Below, piece by piece: positions 30,705 to 59,159 of a stretch of 64,000 bases of DNA. The notes under the pieces are model-generated. The model had not been told where the DNA came from. It was given only the letters and a program-made list of their open reading frames with translations, and did not search any database. Position numbers and translations under genes: made by a program. Source of the DNA: Cristatella mucedo (taxonomy: Eukaryota; Bryozoa; Phylactolaemata; Cristatellidae). The stretch covers positions 1,550,001 through 1,614,000 of the forward strand of contig WPIO01000037.1 of assembly GCA_009760855.2 (NCBI GenBank), read 5' to 3'. Each line of letters opens with the position of its first letter. The stretch's first letter is position 1.

Positions 30705-32160
30705 TGGCGGAAAAGCATCTCGCAGGAGATACCGTAATGAAAGCTAAACTATGCGAGAGCGGACAAGCTATTTACGCTGATTTGCTGCAGCGGACACCAA
30801 GCACGTCAACGGACGAGGCCGCTGTTTAAAGCCGGTCGGGGCTGGTTCGAGAACTTTATAAAGAGGACCGGCATTGCACTCCGTCGTCAGGCATGGCGAA
30901 GCAGCGAGCGCGTATAAGAGGGCAGCTGCGGATTACCTCGAAAACTTTGCTGGAATTACAGCAGCAGAAGGAGACATCCTCGAGCAAGTCTTCTACTGCG
31001 ACGTGACAGGACTCTTCTGGGGAAAGATGCCGAGGAAGAACGTAAAGTAACGGCAGAGGGACAGAGGTGGCTAGGCCGCAACCCCGTGAAGGATAGGCTA
31101 ACCCTCGCACTGTGCGCCAATGCGATGGGCGACTGCCAAGATAAAGCCCTCTGTTCGTTTATCATTGTCGTCAGAAAACCTCAGAGCCTCAAAGTCAAAT
31201 ACGATCCTGAAGGGAAACCTGCAGATTACCTGGAGGGAAAGCTCGAGGCCACCGTGGGACACCGGGCAGTTCTTTGTGGACTTGATGCATTTGGTCTTTG
31301 GTTCTGACGTAAAGAAACATCTTTAGGAAAATAACCTATAATCCTGCAGATCCTTCTCGTCCTGGACCTCCGCATCTGCTCGTCCACTTAGCCTTGAAGA
31401 GTTCAAGTTTATAAAGGCTCTCTGCCTTCCACTCGAACTCAGCCCCTCTCCTGCAGCCCGCGAACCAGCGGGTGATTTCTAATTTCGAGAAGCTCTTCAC
31501 CAACCACCTGCTCCGTCGCTGCTTTGAGGTGAAGGCGAGCACAAACATCACCCTTCGAGAGTTCTGGCAGGACCACTTTAACGTCGTGATATACCTCAAA
31601 ATTATCGGTCTGGCGTGGAATAGTGTTATACAGAGGACCTTGGCTTCTGCACGGAAGAAGTTGTGACCTGAAGTTGTGTCTGAAATGGTCTTTGAAAGAC
31701 TCAAACCCGATGCGGCACTGGCGGGGGATATTGTATTGTATTTCTCGGCAAGTCCATGGGCCTGGACACGGATGAGGGTGACATCGACGAGCTCATCGAG
31801 GAGCTGACTCCGAGGAGGAGCTGACAGCGGAGAAGCCAAAGAGGTGGAGCTCCAGAGACGCTGCAGGGCACGTAGGTTTCGCAGGAAATAGGTGACGCCG
31901 AGGAGGGTATCTCTACAAGTGAAATAAAAGAAATGTTGAGAATGTGGAAGAAACTTTCAGAATTTATTTAAGAGAAACACACAGAAAAAAGGGTGCAACT
32001 GGGCGTGCAACGAAGCTATTTAATGACACTCGCCTGAACTCATTTAAGAAACAGTCTGAAAGGCAGGATATAACAGACCTCATTAGACTGCTGCTTGTAT
32101 AGAAAACCTCCGCAGATGAAAGTGCGGAAAGCATAGCGAAAAGAGCAAAATTCAGGTGAA
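30705..32160 (+). pseudogene. Tigger/pogo-type transposase, degenerate
   Basis: Several frames in sequence give a TIGD1-like transposase: LCESGQAIYADLL and TPSTSTDEAA, ENFIKRTGI, EQVFYCDVTGLFWGKMPRKN, NPVKDRLTLALCANAMGDC, VLDLRICSS, LLQPANQRVISNFEKLF, LLRRCFEVKAS, TNITLREFWQDHFNV, EIKEMLRMWKKLSEF, and finally LFNDTRLNSFKKQSERQDIT. The DDE first Asp is kept (codon 31000-31002) and the second is probably kept (31365-31367). The third is Asn (LQPANQ, codon 31463-31465). Frameshifts and stops also inactivate it. These elements cut and paste DNA at TA sites. Confidence 0.85.
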
Positions 32161-32275
32161 TTTTTTGAAATTTAAATTAATTTAATATAAATTAATATAA
32201 TTTAAATTATAATTATATATTAATATATAATTGAATTCAAATTCAATACCTGAATTCATTAAATACTGAATATTA
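32155..32275. repeat. AT-rich, locally palindromic segment
   Basis: Made almost only of AATTTAAATTAATT-type words, at the end of the Tigger transposase remnant. Confidence 0.7.
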
Positions 32276-32402
32276 ATTCCAGCCTTTCTCCTTCAACTTC
32301 GTTAGCATCTTCAAGTCGTCTGATCTCCAGATAAATGGTGTACATTAGACTTACTTAAACCAGTTTATTGCAGTACATTCTATTGTACTGTGGTTTTATG
32401 CA

Positions 32403-33170
32403 ATATAATAATAATAATAATGCACTTGATAAAGCTCCCTCTGAGAACTGAATCTCTTTCTATGTGCTTTTACATTTGCTGTAAAGGAAGCACGATTGAA
32501 TGGTTAATAATAACATGGTCACTAAACGACAAGAATAACGTGGTTACGTGGTTAGGGATGGCGTGCACAAGGTCAGCATGCAAATAATGTTAGTGGCAAG
32601 ATGCACAGTGTCAGCACGCATAAGCACATACAGAACGAGTCACAGGGACCCACTAAATTCTGGGATTAATATGTGCATTTTCAGTTTCTTTTTAAATGTG
32701 GTCAACTAGGGAGATGTCGTGACGCAAGTTGGGAGTGAGTTTCGTGCTTTGGTGGCATACGAACTAAAGGCACGGTCTCCAAAGAATTTGACGTTTGTAC
32801 GATCTATACGTAAACAGTTCAATTCGCAAAAGCGGGTGGTACGAGGCTTAGCCTGGTGGGGGGGAGTAGATCTTAAACGTAGGCTGGAGCCAAAGAATGA
32901 AGGGGCCCAAAAGTGAGTGACAAAACCTTGAGTCGATGCGCTGCTTGACTGGGAGCCAGTGCAGGTCAGGCAGAAGTGGTGAGATGTGGCAACTTCGACA
33001 CTCGCGACAGACAAGCCTAGCTGCAGAGTTTTGCACCAGCTGTAAGCGCCTGATTGCATTGGATGGTAGACCAGCAAGCAGTGAGTTACAGAAGTCGAGA
33101 CGGGATGTCACAAATGCATGGACCAACTTAGACGTGGTACCCCTGTCTAAACAAGCCCGAATCCTATTAG
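32403..33170 (-). mobile_element. CR1/L2-like LINE, 5'-truncated, inserted in a Tigger element
   Basis: On the minus strand: KLVHAF-type MVHAFVTSRLDFCNSLLAGL, RRLQLVQNSAARLVCRECRS, ISPLLPDLHWLPVKQRI, FGDRAFSSYATKARNSLPTC, the 3' untranslated region, and a terminal hairpin with (ATT)n ending near 32403. Tigger sequence continues on the far side (33171-33357), so the LINE came in later. Confidence 0.85.
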
Positions 33171-33357
33171 TTATTTATAATTCCCTTTATTTAGTTCAAA
33201 CACATATGACAAACATCGGGGTGTTTTTTGCGAGTGCGGAACAGATTGATAGCATTTCAATTTATTTAAATGGGAAAAATTGTTTTGACCTACGAGTAGT
33301 TTTGAGTTACGAGCTCTGTCGCGGAACGAATTAACCTCGTAAGTCAAGGCACCACTG
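33171..33357. mobile_element. Right end of the Tigger element
   Basis: Ends on the plus strand with GCGGAACGAATTAACCTCG, TAAGTCAAGG and CACCACTG; reversed this is CAGTGGTGCCTTGACTTACG, a typical Tigger terminus. It is separated from the transposase only by the LINE at 32403-33170. A matching left end was not found. Confidence 0.72.
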
Positions 33358-34399
33358 CATTCTGATAATCATTATTTGAGATTACGAGATCATTCAATAA
33401 CCTACGTCCGAGGCCGCATAACAGACGGCGATACGAGATAAGGAAGGGAGTTGTGAGTCCAGACTCGGCATTGGCATTTGAGCTGATTAAAGCTCTAGGC
33501 CGCAGAGCCGCTGCTGAACGCCTGTAACCCTCAGATGCTTTTAAGTAGACTTGGATACATTAAAGATGCGGACTTGTTTTTTACGTTAAGGTACGATCGC
33601 TTTTAAACGCCGTCTTGATCCTGCATACCTTTCGGCATACCTGCGTGCATTGGCAAGCACCTACGAATTGCTAGCCATTCTACAAGGTCCAGGCGTCACC
33701 GGTACTGGTCGCGCGTCGGCCGAGACCAGTGCCGTTAGGAGCGCTGCGTTTGTGGCCTACTTCTGTCCGGACGCGTAAGCCACACGCCACGTTAGTAGCA
33801 GTGCCGAGTGACCTAGCAGGTCGGATTACCGCGCTCTACCAGCCCTCTGCCGCAATTTTTCCACAATACTTCGCTAAGAGCGGTGCAAGATTTTCCGGGG
33901 ATAAATACCGTCGAATAGGTCGAATTCACAAACTCCAAAGATTCTAGGCAGAACGAGGGCGAACCACTCACTCTCTCTTCCGGTTTCGAAGACAGCGAGT
34001 TCGGCGCGTGCCTCTCTTACGCTCAGCGTCTAGCCGCCCACGTACGGATCTGTGCTGACCGCCCACCGGGGTGGGCGTGGAACCCGTTATGGCGCCTTCT
34101 TTCGGCCTTCCTTCTCGTTTTTCCCTCGGCACTTCACACGCGCAAGTACGCGCATACGGCGAGGCGATAAATAAATGCTCCAAAAGGTGAAAGGCTGAAG
34201 GGCCGGAAATCGAGGAAGCGAGACAGCGAGTCTTCGCCTCGCTGGCTGCCATTTCGACGCGGGGCAGACGAGCGGCTCCGATTTACCTCGAGCACATGCG
34301 GGAGGCGAGTTGGAGAAACGACTTTCCCTTCGCCGGAGACTGCTCTAAACAAAGCAGCGGTGGCAAACTCACACCTCCCGCGTCTTGTTATTATTATTT

Positions 34400-34543
34400 C
34401 CAGGCATTGCCGAAGTTTGGCCCTATGGCGCTCGCCCTGGGGACCGAGGTCGAGGCCGAGGTCGTGGGCTCGAGCCCCGTGGCAAATGCGAAGCGCCTGA
34501 ATAGAGATCGAGTTCTCTTGAGGCGCCATACAAATGAATGATA

Positions 34544-34589
<46 letters not shown>

Positions 34590-34590
34590 T
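34400..34590 (+). repeat. tRNA-derived SINE (first family) with (ATT)n tail
   Basis: B-box-like GGTCGTGGGCTCGAGCCCC, then AAGCGCCTGAATAGAGATCG and TTCTCTTGAGGCGCCATAC, AAATGAATG, and 15 ATT units. The A-box part is diverged. Confidence 0.72.
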
Positions 34591-35794
34591 CTCCATCTGG
34601 CCACATTCGCTGGCCTGCTAGACCGCCCGAGCATTCGCGGTCGGGTGAGCTAGCGGCTAAGCCAGAGGCAGCGGTGAAGAAGGGACGCGCGAACCTCGTG
34701 ACCTCGTGACCCGCGACCATTCTCCGCCGCTTCCCTCTCAGCTGCGCGCTTTTCGTCGTCACCAAGTTGCCAAGCTGTCGCTCGGGCGATTCGTCACCCG
34801 ATGTGAACTCGATCGTGTCGCCGTCGTCGCTTCGTCGAGCAGCGCGGCGGCCGGCGGCGTGCGCTCGCGCACACACGCCGGACGGGGCACTGGCGGCCGC
34901 CGAAGCCGCACAGCGGCGGCGGCGGACATCGCCTCCGCCGCTCTTTCCGTCGCACCTGGCGCTACGTGAGGTCGCTCGGGTGCGCCGCCGCCGCCGCCGC
35001 CGCTCGCCTCAGCAGACGGCGATGCGCTCCCTTTCGCTCGCGAGCCGCTGCTATTCGCGCGTGAATTTCGCCGCAGCTCTGCCCCTCGCGTCCCTTTGAT
35101 CTGGCGCCGAGCTCACGGCGGGGCCCGCTAGACGAGCGGCTTGCCGCTCGCTCTGTCCGACATCAAACGCCGCCGAGCGCGCTGGCGCTCGCTCGCTCCA
35201 TCGCCAGCAGCAGCCGCCGCCGCCGCCGCGCAGGTGCGCGCGTGCAGACGCTCGCGCCTGCTTCGGGCGCAGCTCGCTGGCCTGCGCGCCGAGATGCCGC
35301 CGCCTCTCGGATTGATGCGAAAAGCGCGCTCGCTCGCTCGCTCGCTGAACAGGAATGCCGTCACGCCTGCTGCCGCCCCGGTAGGACGGACGGGCGGACA
35401 AGCGGACGGACGGAAGAGCGGCCGCTGGCGACGGCGACGTCGTCTTCGTGCCGCGCGAACGCGGCGGACGATCCCAGTGAAGTGGCGGACAGCATTGGCC
35501 TTTGCGAACGAACGGGCGAACGCCGACTTGCATGGTAGGGCGTAAAAGCCCGTCGGGCCAGTCTCAGCGTGCTGTAGACGCGTCGGGGCACTGTGCCACT
35601 ATGCAGAAAGCTGCCAGTCTCAGAACCTGGTACCTGGCGGCAAGCTCGTGCAAATCGTCAAAGAGTATGTAACAAAATAGCCCAAAGCGGTTGTCGCTAA
35701 AAGGAACTCACATGGTCAAAAGGAGCTGCATTCTCGAAGCTCGTCGCTGAGCCGTAGCTTGGGAAGAAATGGAAAGAATTGGTCATCGTCATAA

Positions 35795-36038
<244 letters not shown>

Positions 36039-36834
36039 CCTGATGGCGGTAACCCGGGTTCAGCGCGGATTGGGATAACGACCTGAATATTGGTCCAAAT
36101 TATATGCAAATTGGCTAAAAAAAATGTCGGGCTCGTCGAGTTCTATTCGTCCGTCAACAGAAAGACAGCGATTTCGAAAACGATGATTTTTTTATTTCCC
36201 GAGAGCGAAGCGGCTGACCAGATCCACTGCAAGGATCCAGGGCTCGATCACGAAAATCGAGCCTATTTTTTCGAGAAATAGCTCAAATTTGATGGCTTAT
36301 TTGGGACAGCCTTCTTCGGGCATCCCACGGAGCTGCGTATCTGCACGCCCGGAGCAGCAGCCTCCTCCTCCTCCTGCGCTGATGCTCTTCTTTTCTGCCA
36401 CGAGTCTGCGCCGCCGTATCGGATGCCGCCGCCAACGGCGCGCCGTTATTGTCAGGATCTTTGTCCTCACTATCAGCGATACTACCCGGGCGAGCACTGG
36501 CGCTGCGATTCCGGACCTCCTGCATAATCTTTTCAGACCAGCGGGTGGCAATCAAGTTCCCCGGAAATGCTTCCAAGAACTTTCACACCAGTTTCATTTC
36601 GTTGTTAAGAACATCATTGCTGACACTTTTCCTATCGTCATTATAGCCAACCATAGCGTCTTGCGCACATAGCTATTCGGACTGCTTCGACATGATTCTG
36701 ACGGCGCTGCTCCTGAATCAGGTCAACGGCATTCTCGACTTTGAAATGCTATATTTTTTAGAGCAACTATCCGCAAAATAAACAATTAATTGCAATTTTA
36801 CTTGTGGAAATTAGGGAACTCGGGTTACTGCCAT

Positions 36835-37135
36835 AGGCGCCTAGAAAGAGATTAAGTTCTCTGAGGGCGCTTTATCAAGTGCATTATTATTATTATTATT
36901 ACATATGTGTAACACATTTGTATAGCGCCCTCAAGTAACTGGGTCTCTTTCTAGACACTTCACACTGCTGTAAAGAAAGCACGATCGAATGATTAGTGGC
37001 AACATGCACAATGTCATCAAGCTTGACACGGTAAGAGGGGACGTGTGCAGTGCCATATGCCTCAGAGCTGGAGCCTACGACCTTAGTCGTCAAAGGCGAA
37101 CCCTTTACCCTCGGCCAAACTAGGGCGGCCGGTGC
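36835..37135. repeat. Two 3' tails head to head around one (ATT)n tract
   Basis: A plus-strand tail (GGCGCCTAGAAAGAGATTAA, GGGCGCTTTATCAAGTG, (ATT)n) ends near 36900. A minus-strand tail starts at once (AACACATTTGTATAGCGCCC, TCTCTTTCTAG). The minus-strand piece continues into LINE 3' untranslated sequence and then a diverged SINE head to about 37135. Confidence 0.72.
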
Positions 37136-37239
37136 TGCACGTTTTGGGTTTTTAGCTGCTCGAAGAGGAAATTAAGGAGGGAGAATGACATAGGTATAGG
37201 GAGAAAAAGACAATTGTCCAGCCTGGGTCCTTAACTAGC

Positions 37240-37722
37240 TAAACAGACTGTGAATGGTCTTCAGGGTGAATCCTATCAGAAATCACAGCGGTCCTGTCAA
37301 AGAGGAAATCTCAGTTGTCGATAGCATTGCCGATGGCTCAGCCGCTGGAAGTCACCGTCAATGTTGTGGATTTATTTCGTATGCTCCCAAAGCCTGGAAC
37401 TTACTCCCGACTTCCGTCACGACATCACCTGTCTTGACTGACCACATTTAAAAAGAAATTAAAAACGCACCTATTTATGAACGCATTCAGTGGGTCCCTG
37501 TGATTCGTCCTTTATGTGCTTATGAGTGCTGACGCTGTTGCATGCTGCGACTACTCACACTTGCATGCCGACCCTGTGCATGTAACCCCTAACTATGCTA
37601 TTCATATTATCAAGCATGATCCCACTCGCCATTCAATCGTGTTTCCTTTGAAGCAAATGTAAAGCACCTAGAAAGAGATTGAGTTCTCTGAGGGCGATTT
37701 TTCCAGTGTATTATTGTTAATG
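37240..37722 (+). mobile_element. CR1/L2-like LINE, 3' end
   Basis: Reads FISYAPKAWNLLPTSVTTSP, KKKLKTHLFMNAFSGSL, then the 3' untranslated region ending in AAATGTAAAGCACCTAGAAA, GAGATTGAGTTCTCTGAGGG and (ATT)n. The 5' end is truncated within the reverse transcriptase tail. Confidence 0.8.
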
Positions 37723-39379
37723 CAAAGTTAAGCGTAGCAAATCATTTGTTGATTCTAGCTACTCTGGATGTAGGCGTCTCACCACGCTCATTCGACACTC
37801 ATTCGACGAATTCTAGGAACTTTGGATGAGATTGAACAGGGCTGCAACACACCCCAGCCAGCTATTGGCGTCACGTGACCGGAGGTCAAGAGCATCAGCC
37901 ACACCTGCCAGCCACCTCACCAGCTTCGCTAGCAAAAGATGGCTTCCGCCCCCCCCCCCAGCTCCGAGGCAGCCCGATAACATCATGCCAAGCAGTACCT
38001 TGAACAAAATTTCTATGTCAAGACCATCCAGCCACCAGAACTAATGGCATGGTTCACTTGCACAGCACAGGTGTCACCACTTAGCCCGCCTCTCTCGCAG
38101 CCTACAGCCTCGGACAGAAGCAGAGGTGTGCACTGTTCACGAGTTACTTATGGATATATGTCAAGAAAATGCTGACAGGATTGGTACAACAGTCGAATTA
38201 TTGCTTAGGGTATCGCTGTAAAGACAACCGTGATGTGAATGGGATCTTGAGTTTTTCTGATTTCCGCAAACAGGGAAAGCATTAAAAACCTATTAGGCTA
38301 GCCATTTCCAACCCGGAAGTAAACCGGAAGAAAAATATCTACAAACAAATTACCTCTCTCTGCACCTTCTCAGTGTTTTGCCATATGGTGCACTGGTCAA
38401 AAACCCTTACATACAGACAAATTTGGTGACATAATTAATATTAGGAGTGATTATAAAACTATTAACCCTGCTTTTGAATTCATTCACTGTGAGGGAATAT
38501 CCCGAAGGGCAATGAATGTATCTGCCGCGCACGGTGTGCCGATCCGGAACGTGCGCGTCAGAGAGCTGCCTCCGCGTTCGGCGGACGCCAGCCAGCCAGC
38601 CATCGTAGCGCATGTAGGCTATTCTAGAGTATATTCTAGATAATATAAGCTCAGGAGCTCGACTCCAAAACCAAGCGTTCGCTCGTGCAGATCGGTCGCA
38701 CGTGTTACCTCGGCACGGCGCCGACCGCTGACCAGGCCGTCCGACGGCTCCGCAGCGTAAGACTCAAATCAGCTCAGATGTCATTGCTGAGTCCGGAATC
38801 ACAGCTGACTGCCTACATATCTCGCGGCGTCGACTTTTTTGCTGCCTCAACCATAGATTATCGCGTAACCGGTTCCTAGCCGTAGCAATTTAGGAACCAC
38901 AAACGACGATTTGCAGTCAATCCGGCTGGTATAGATCGCGTCGCCGTTTCAGCGCCTCCGGCGGCGACCGGCTACAGGCTCTACGCGAAAATAGCAACGA
39001 CAGCCCATAACTTTGTTCGTTAAAGGCGGGCGCACGTTATCTCTGGACAAAACCAGAGCAGCATCAGTAGCAAAGGCGTTCTGTTCAAGTTTTCAAAGGC
39101 TTTTTGCAAACGAAGGGTTTTCACAAAGCTAAAAGGAATACTGAGGGCCATCACATTCAACGGCAATTCGTAGAAAAGTGGAGAATTTTCTAATCGCAGG
39201 GTTGCATTAAAATAAGGACACGGTTATCAGACCTCTGTCCTATAGCGGCTGCAGGCTCTGCAGCTACAGCGACAACGGGCACACGTTGAAAAATGCGCGT
39301 CGCCTGTCAGGTTGTTAAACTACTGCGACAGAAAAGGAGGCCGTTCGACGTCCCGTGCCCCTGGTTTCCAGTAAAGCAC

Positions 39380-39600
39380 TTTTCTATGTTTAAAGTAAAG
39401 TTAAGATTAGCTGATTCAGCTGCCTCGTTTGTGTACAAGAACCTTGGCGTCTATCGCCGCACTGGCGGCAGGCTATACGGGTCGGTCTGGCAGCAGGACT
39501 CGAACCCACGCGACCTGGGTCGTGAAGTGCGAGCACCTTACCTTGCCCTGCCCTCGTAGTGGTGCCGGGTCAAATTGGTGTTCGCAATCCAGCGGTATTG
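39380..39600 (-). repeat. tRNA-derived SINE (second family)
   Basis: On the plus strand it starts TTAGCTGATTCAGC (the reversed SINE end), then CAGGACTCGAACCCACGCGA and CCTGGGTCGTGAAG (reversed B box region). Confidence 0.65.
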
Positions 39601-40689
39601 TTGAGTTGGCGGGCGCGGGTCTGCGGCTCTGCGTTATACTGCCCTCTGCAGGTCGCGAAGCCGCGACGGCCACCTGGCGGGCGGCTCAGAATTGCCGACG
39701 GAGAGGCCGACGATCCGAAAACGGAACCACTCGCTCAAAAATCACGCCGTCTTCTGATTTTGACGACATTCAAAACGAAGCAATAAATCTGCCTGTGCCT
39801 GACGGTCTTCACGCCGTCCGCCGCCGCGCGTATTTCCACGCGCGAGCTCGCTGCTTCGGAAGCTCTGAAATAGTAGCGTTAACAAAGCGAGCCAACTTCT
39901 CGCGATTCCTTTTCAGCTTATGCGAGCTTTTCTTTGAAAGAGATTCGATTCTCTCCGGGTTCTGCTGCATTCGAGTTTTTCATTATTATTATATCACTTG
40001 CTTGTTCGTCCGTCCGTCATTCTGAGGGAGCCCGAATGGCGTCGGCGGATGATCGGTAACGTTTCTGCCATTTTAAATTTCATCAGTTCTTCGTTCGTCC
40101 CTAGAATCTGCACAGGATTTCCGCTTCTGTCCACTGCACCAAAGTGGAAAGTAAACAGAGCGAGCCGAGAATGAATGGCGGGCGGCGGCACGCACCTGCT
40201 GAGCCGCCGCCGACCGCCCTTCGACGCTACCAGCAAGGTCGAGGCTTTCTGCTCTGCCGCTGAGGCAGGCTGCTTGGAGCCAGCGATACGCCAGCCAAGC
40301 CCGAACAGGTGCTAGCTACCCTGGCCCCTCTCCCAGCCCAGCAGCAGCAAGCCAGCCGAGCGCAGGTGCTGCCCTTCCGCGCGCTGCTGCGGCGGCGGAC
40401 AGGTGCGGCTGCTGCGGCCTCCGCCGCCGACCGCTTGCTTATCTTCTCTCCGTCCTTGCACCTGCTCCGTCCCGATCCCTGGCTCGACCGCGCGCCAGGT
40501 CGCATCGGCCATTCAGTTCGCTTTTCTTTCTCTTTTTAAGCCAGAAGCTGCATTTTGCTGAGTCGCCAGAGCGACGCTACGCGGACTCAGCGTCTGGCGG
40601 CTCAGCGTCCGGCAGCCAACTCAGGAGCAGCTTGGCCGAGCCGCGGCAGAATGTCGGGACCTCGGAGCACCGTATTCCGTAAAAAAAAC

Positions 40690-40930
40690 ACTAGTTGATT
40701 AAACAGCTTCTTTTGTATTGCGGCAGAAGTGGCTACCACCACCGCTTGCAATGGCAACAAAGAGTCGCTCAACGCAGGATTTGAACCCACGACCTCAGGA
40801 ATCGGGTCGCGAAGAGCAACGGCCCTACCTCGCTCTCACCAGTGCAGGGATCCGGAATAATTGAGCCGGCGGCCTGAGCGAAGTACCCGGAAAGAGATTG
40901 CTTTCCGAGAGCATTATTATCATTATAACC
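40690..40930 (-). repeat. tRNA-derived SINE (second family) beside a tail remnant
   Basis: The reversed SINE has ACCACCACCGCTTGCAATGG and GGATTTGAACCCACGACCTC. It is followed at about 40890-40930 by a plus-strand tail scrap AAAGAGATTGCTTTCCGAGA with ATTATT. Confidence 0.62.
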
Positions 40931-41517
40931 AAAGGCCAAAATGGACTACGATTGCATTGAAATCTGACTGATCGAACAATGTAATAGCTCCAGCGATGCA
41001 AAGGGGTGTATATTCGGGTTATTCAGCAACGACAAAAACCGGCTGTTAAGAAAAATGAATGGCAAGGAAGCGGTATCACAAAGAAATTCTTTACATTTAT
41101 TTCACACAGACATGGCCGAGCTCAGCTTCTCGTCCATGGCACGTCGGTGGCAAAGCATGTGCCAGAAGCCGAGGCTCGGGCAGCCTGCCCAGTCGGGCTT
41201 GTGCTGATTCCTACGCCTGCTGCAGCATTTGGCACTGCCCGAATCGCTGGTGAAGCAATGTGGGGGGGTGGTGGTGGACATCTTTGACGTCTGGCTTTGC
41301 TTATGTAACTGAGCTCATTGGTCTAAATAGAACAGTGCTTTTACATCACTCGAGAGAGAGAGAGAGACTCGCACACCAATGCAATATTTCAACGTAGCAC
41401 AAGTTTCAGGCTTCGCCAGACCACAGAGATGCATTGCCAAAATTGGTACTTATAGCACACACGACATCCACTAGACAACAGTGCAGGGACGTAATATATT
41501 TTCTATTTTTTGTCATA

Positions 41518-41523
41518 TTTATT
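41518..41523 (-). promoter_or_regulatory. Possible polyadenylation signal of CCDC47
   Basis: AATAAA on the minus strand, about 160 bases after the stop codon. Confidence 0.5.
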
Positions 41524-41680
41524 TTAAGAGCCTCTCAAAAAGGAGGTTCGTGCATTGATCGATGCAGCATGCATCACCATTGCGTATCAGCAAATCACGG
41601 AGAGAGACAGAAGGTGGCAGCACTTAGCCCCGTCACTTCCCGTGCTTGGGGCTCGCGCTGCCGGCAGAGAGAGAGAGCGC

Positions 41681-57418
<15,738 letters not shown>

Positions 57419-57700
57419 CTGAAGACACGTCGACGAAGCCGAATGTAGAGCCACACGCGGCACGTGACAGTGACAGACAGTTCAACGGATGAGCAATGTG
57501 GGGGGGAAAGCAGCAGCTAGGATGGTAGCGTGGCACACGAAACACACGTTTTCTAACGAGCCGGCTATTCGGTGTCTTGCTGAAAAGCTTTGCTAGGCTG
57601 GTTAATTGCTTATCACGAGCAAGTCTTCTTTGCAAAGGCTGCATTTGCTTGATAGCCGTAGCTGATCGAGCTCAATATAGCCGGAGGAAGTCCAATCAAT
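57419..57700. other. Upstream of the first visible CCDC47 exon
   Basis: Presumably the preceding intron. No exon with a start codon and signal peptide was recognised here or up to 64000. Confidence 0.45.
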
Positions 57701-58190
57701 AATTGATAATAGTAATAACATTTGCAAAAATAAACCTAAGAGACCTAAAGAGGAACTTTACGTAAGCTTCGAGGTAAGCACGTCAAATAGGGTTAGTGAT
57801 ATAATTCGAAGAGTCTGCAGGCACAAGTACAAAGATGACAACACACACAGACCCAGCAGATGCAGTGAGGAACAGATGCATTTTTAGTATATCTGATAAA
57901 TTTGGTCAAGTCAGGGGATGTCGTGGCATCAGTCAGGCATCAAGGCTTTTGGAGCATGCAAACTAAAGGCACGATCTCCGAAAGGATTTGAGGTTTGGTC
58001 GAGACACATCTAAACGACCCGAGTCAACTGAGCAGCTGGCACGGTGCATATCCTGATTGAGAAGCTGTTTGGTAAAGTAGGTCGGAGCAAGAGTATAACG
58101 GGACCTAAAAGTGAGTGACAAAACCTTTTAGGTCAATTCACTGCTTGATAGGGAGCCCGCAGGAGCAGCTATTGAGAAAGTTACAATGGT
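57700..58190 (-). mobile_element. LINE 3' end, diverged
   Basis: Starts (plus strand) with TAATAGTAATAACATTTGC, followed by reversed LINE coding scraps (AAAGGCACGATCTCCGAAAG and CGGGACCTAAAAGTGAGTGA match the copies at 23580 and 32775). More diverged than those copies. Confidence 0.7.
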
Positions 58191-58399
58191 CACGATGGCT
58201 GTCCTCCGAACGAACTCAAGATTAAGTTTTTTTTTAATTCTGAACAATCAGTACCGATCAAAGGATCAAGGGCAAACTCTGAGCAAATCAGCCCTTCGAG
58301 GTGGGACACAGGCGGCATCAGCAGTGACTGTGCATGCCCGGTTCCCTGCCTCCACGGAACGGAGAGCAAGTGCAGCTGCGCAAGAGAATAGGCTCTTCC

Positions 58400-58560
58400 T
58401 GGGTCTTAGCCTAGACGTAAAGTGCACGCACTTAGCAACCCACTTCAGAGGGTTTTGGGTCCTGCAGTGGCATTCCTCGATTGCCAAGAGGCAGCAGCTG
58501 CAATAGCCGTTAATGCTCTTCTGCTGCTCTATAAACGAGACCGTTGAATCGGCTGGCTTG
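58400..58560 (+). repeat. SINE (second family), diverged
   Basis: Head CTGGGTCTTAGCCTAGACGT, middle CAATAGCCGTTAATGCTCTT, and end ATAAACGAGACCGTTGAATC. Confidence 0.65.
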
Positions 58561-59159
58561 TACCACCTCACATCGACAAGAAGACAGAGCACACTACATG
58601 CGCCAGCTGAATGCTCACACTCAACTTGCGCTCTCTCCTTGGGCACGATTTGGGCGCTCTCCCTTGGGCACTCCTAGATATCGTGGCGACCAGCCTCTCG
58701 TCACTTTCATTCTCCGACGCCACTGATGCCACAGCCTTCAGTTAGCAGGTGCCGAAAGTCTGGAACTCGTTTCTGGCTTCTTGTCACTACATCGCATCGA
58801 CTTGACTTTGCATCATTTATGCCACAGCTAAAGACACATACTGTGTGCTCCACTCAGCTTTCCCTTTGCTCCAGTGAATTTTTTCTTTGGTTCCAGTGTG
58901 TTGCATGCTTACTTCTGCACGATTCATTGTACTGGCCAGAGGTCCCACCGACCCCAACCAAGTGTGTTCTTTCAAGCTTTAGCATTTGTGCTAAACTATG
59001 ATACTTGCGTATGCGTGTGTGAATGTGTGTGCCTGCTAGTCGAAGGATGAACATGCAGGGGTATCAGATGGGGGCCACCGGTGCTAAACTACCATTTGTA
59101 CTAACGTTGCTATGAAGCAGAACACGTGGTTTCCCGTTATAACTGCTAATTTTACTAAA

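Noticed and set aside
36283-36740. Minus-strand protein-like segment (EAVRIAMCARRYGW, GNLIATRWSEKIMQEV)
   Set aside because: It needs frame changes and stops to be read through, and I cannot assign it; kept only as a note in the region entry.
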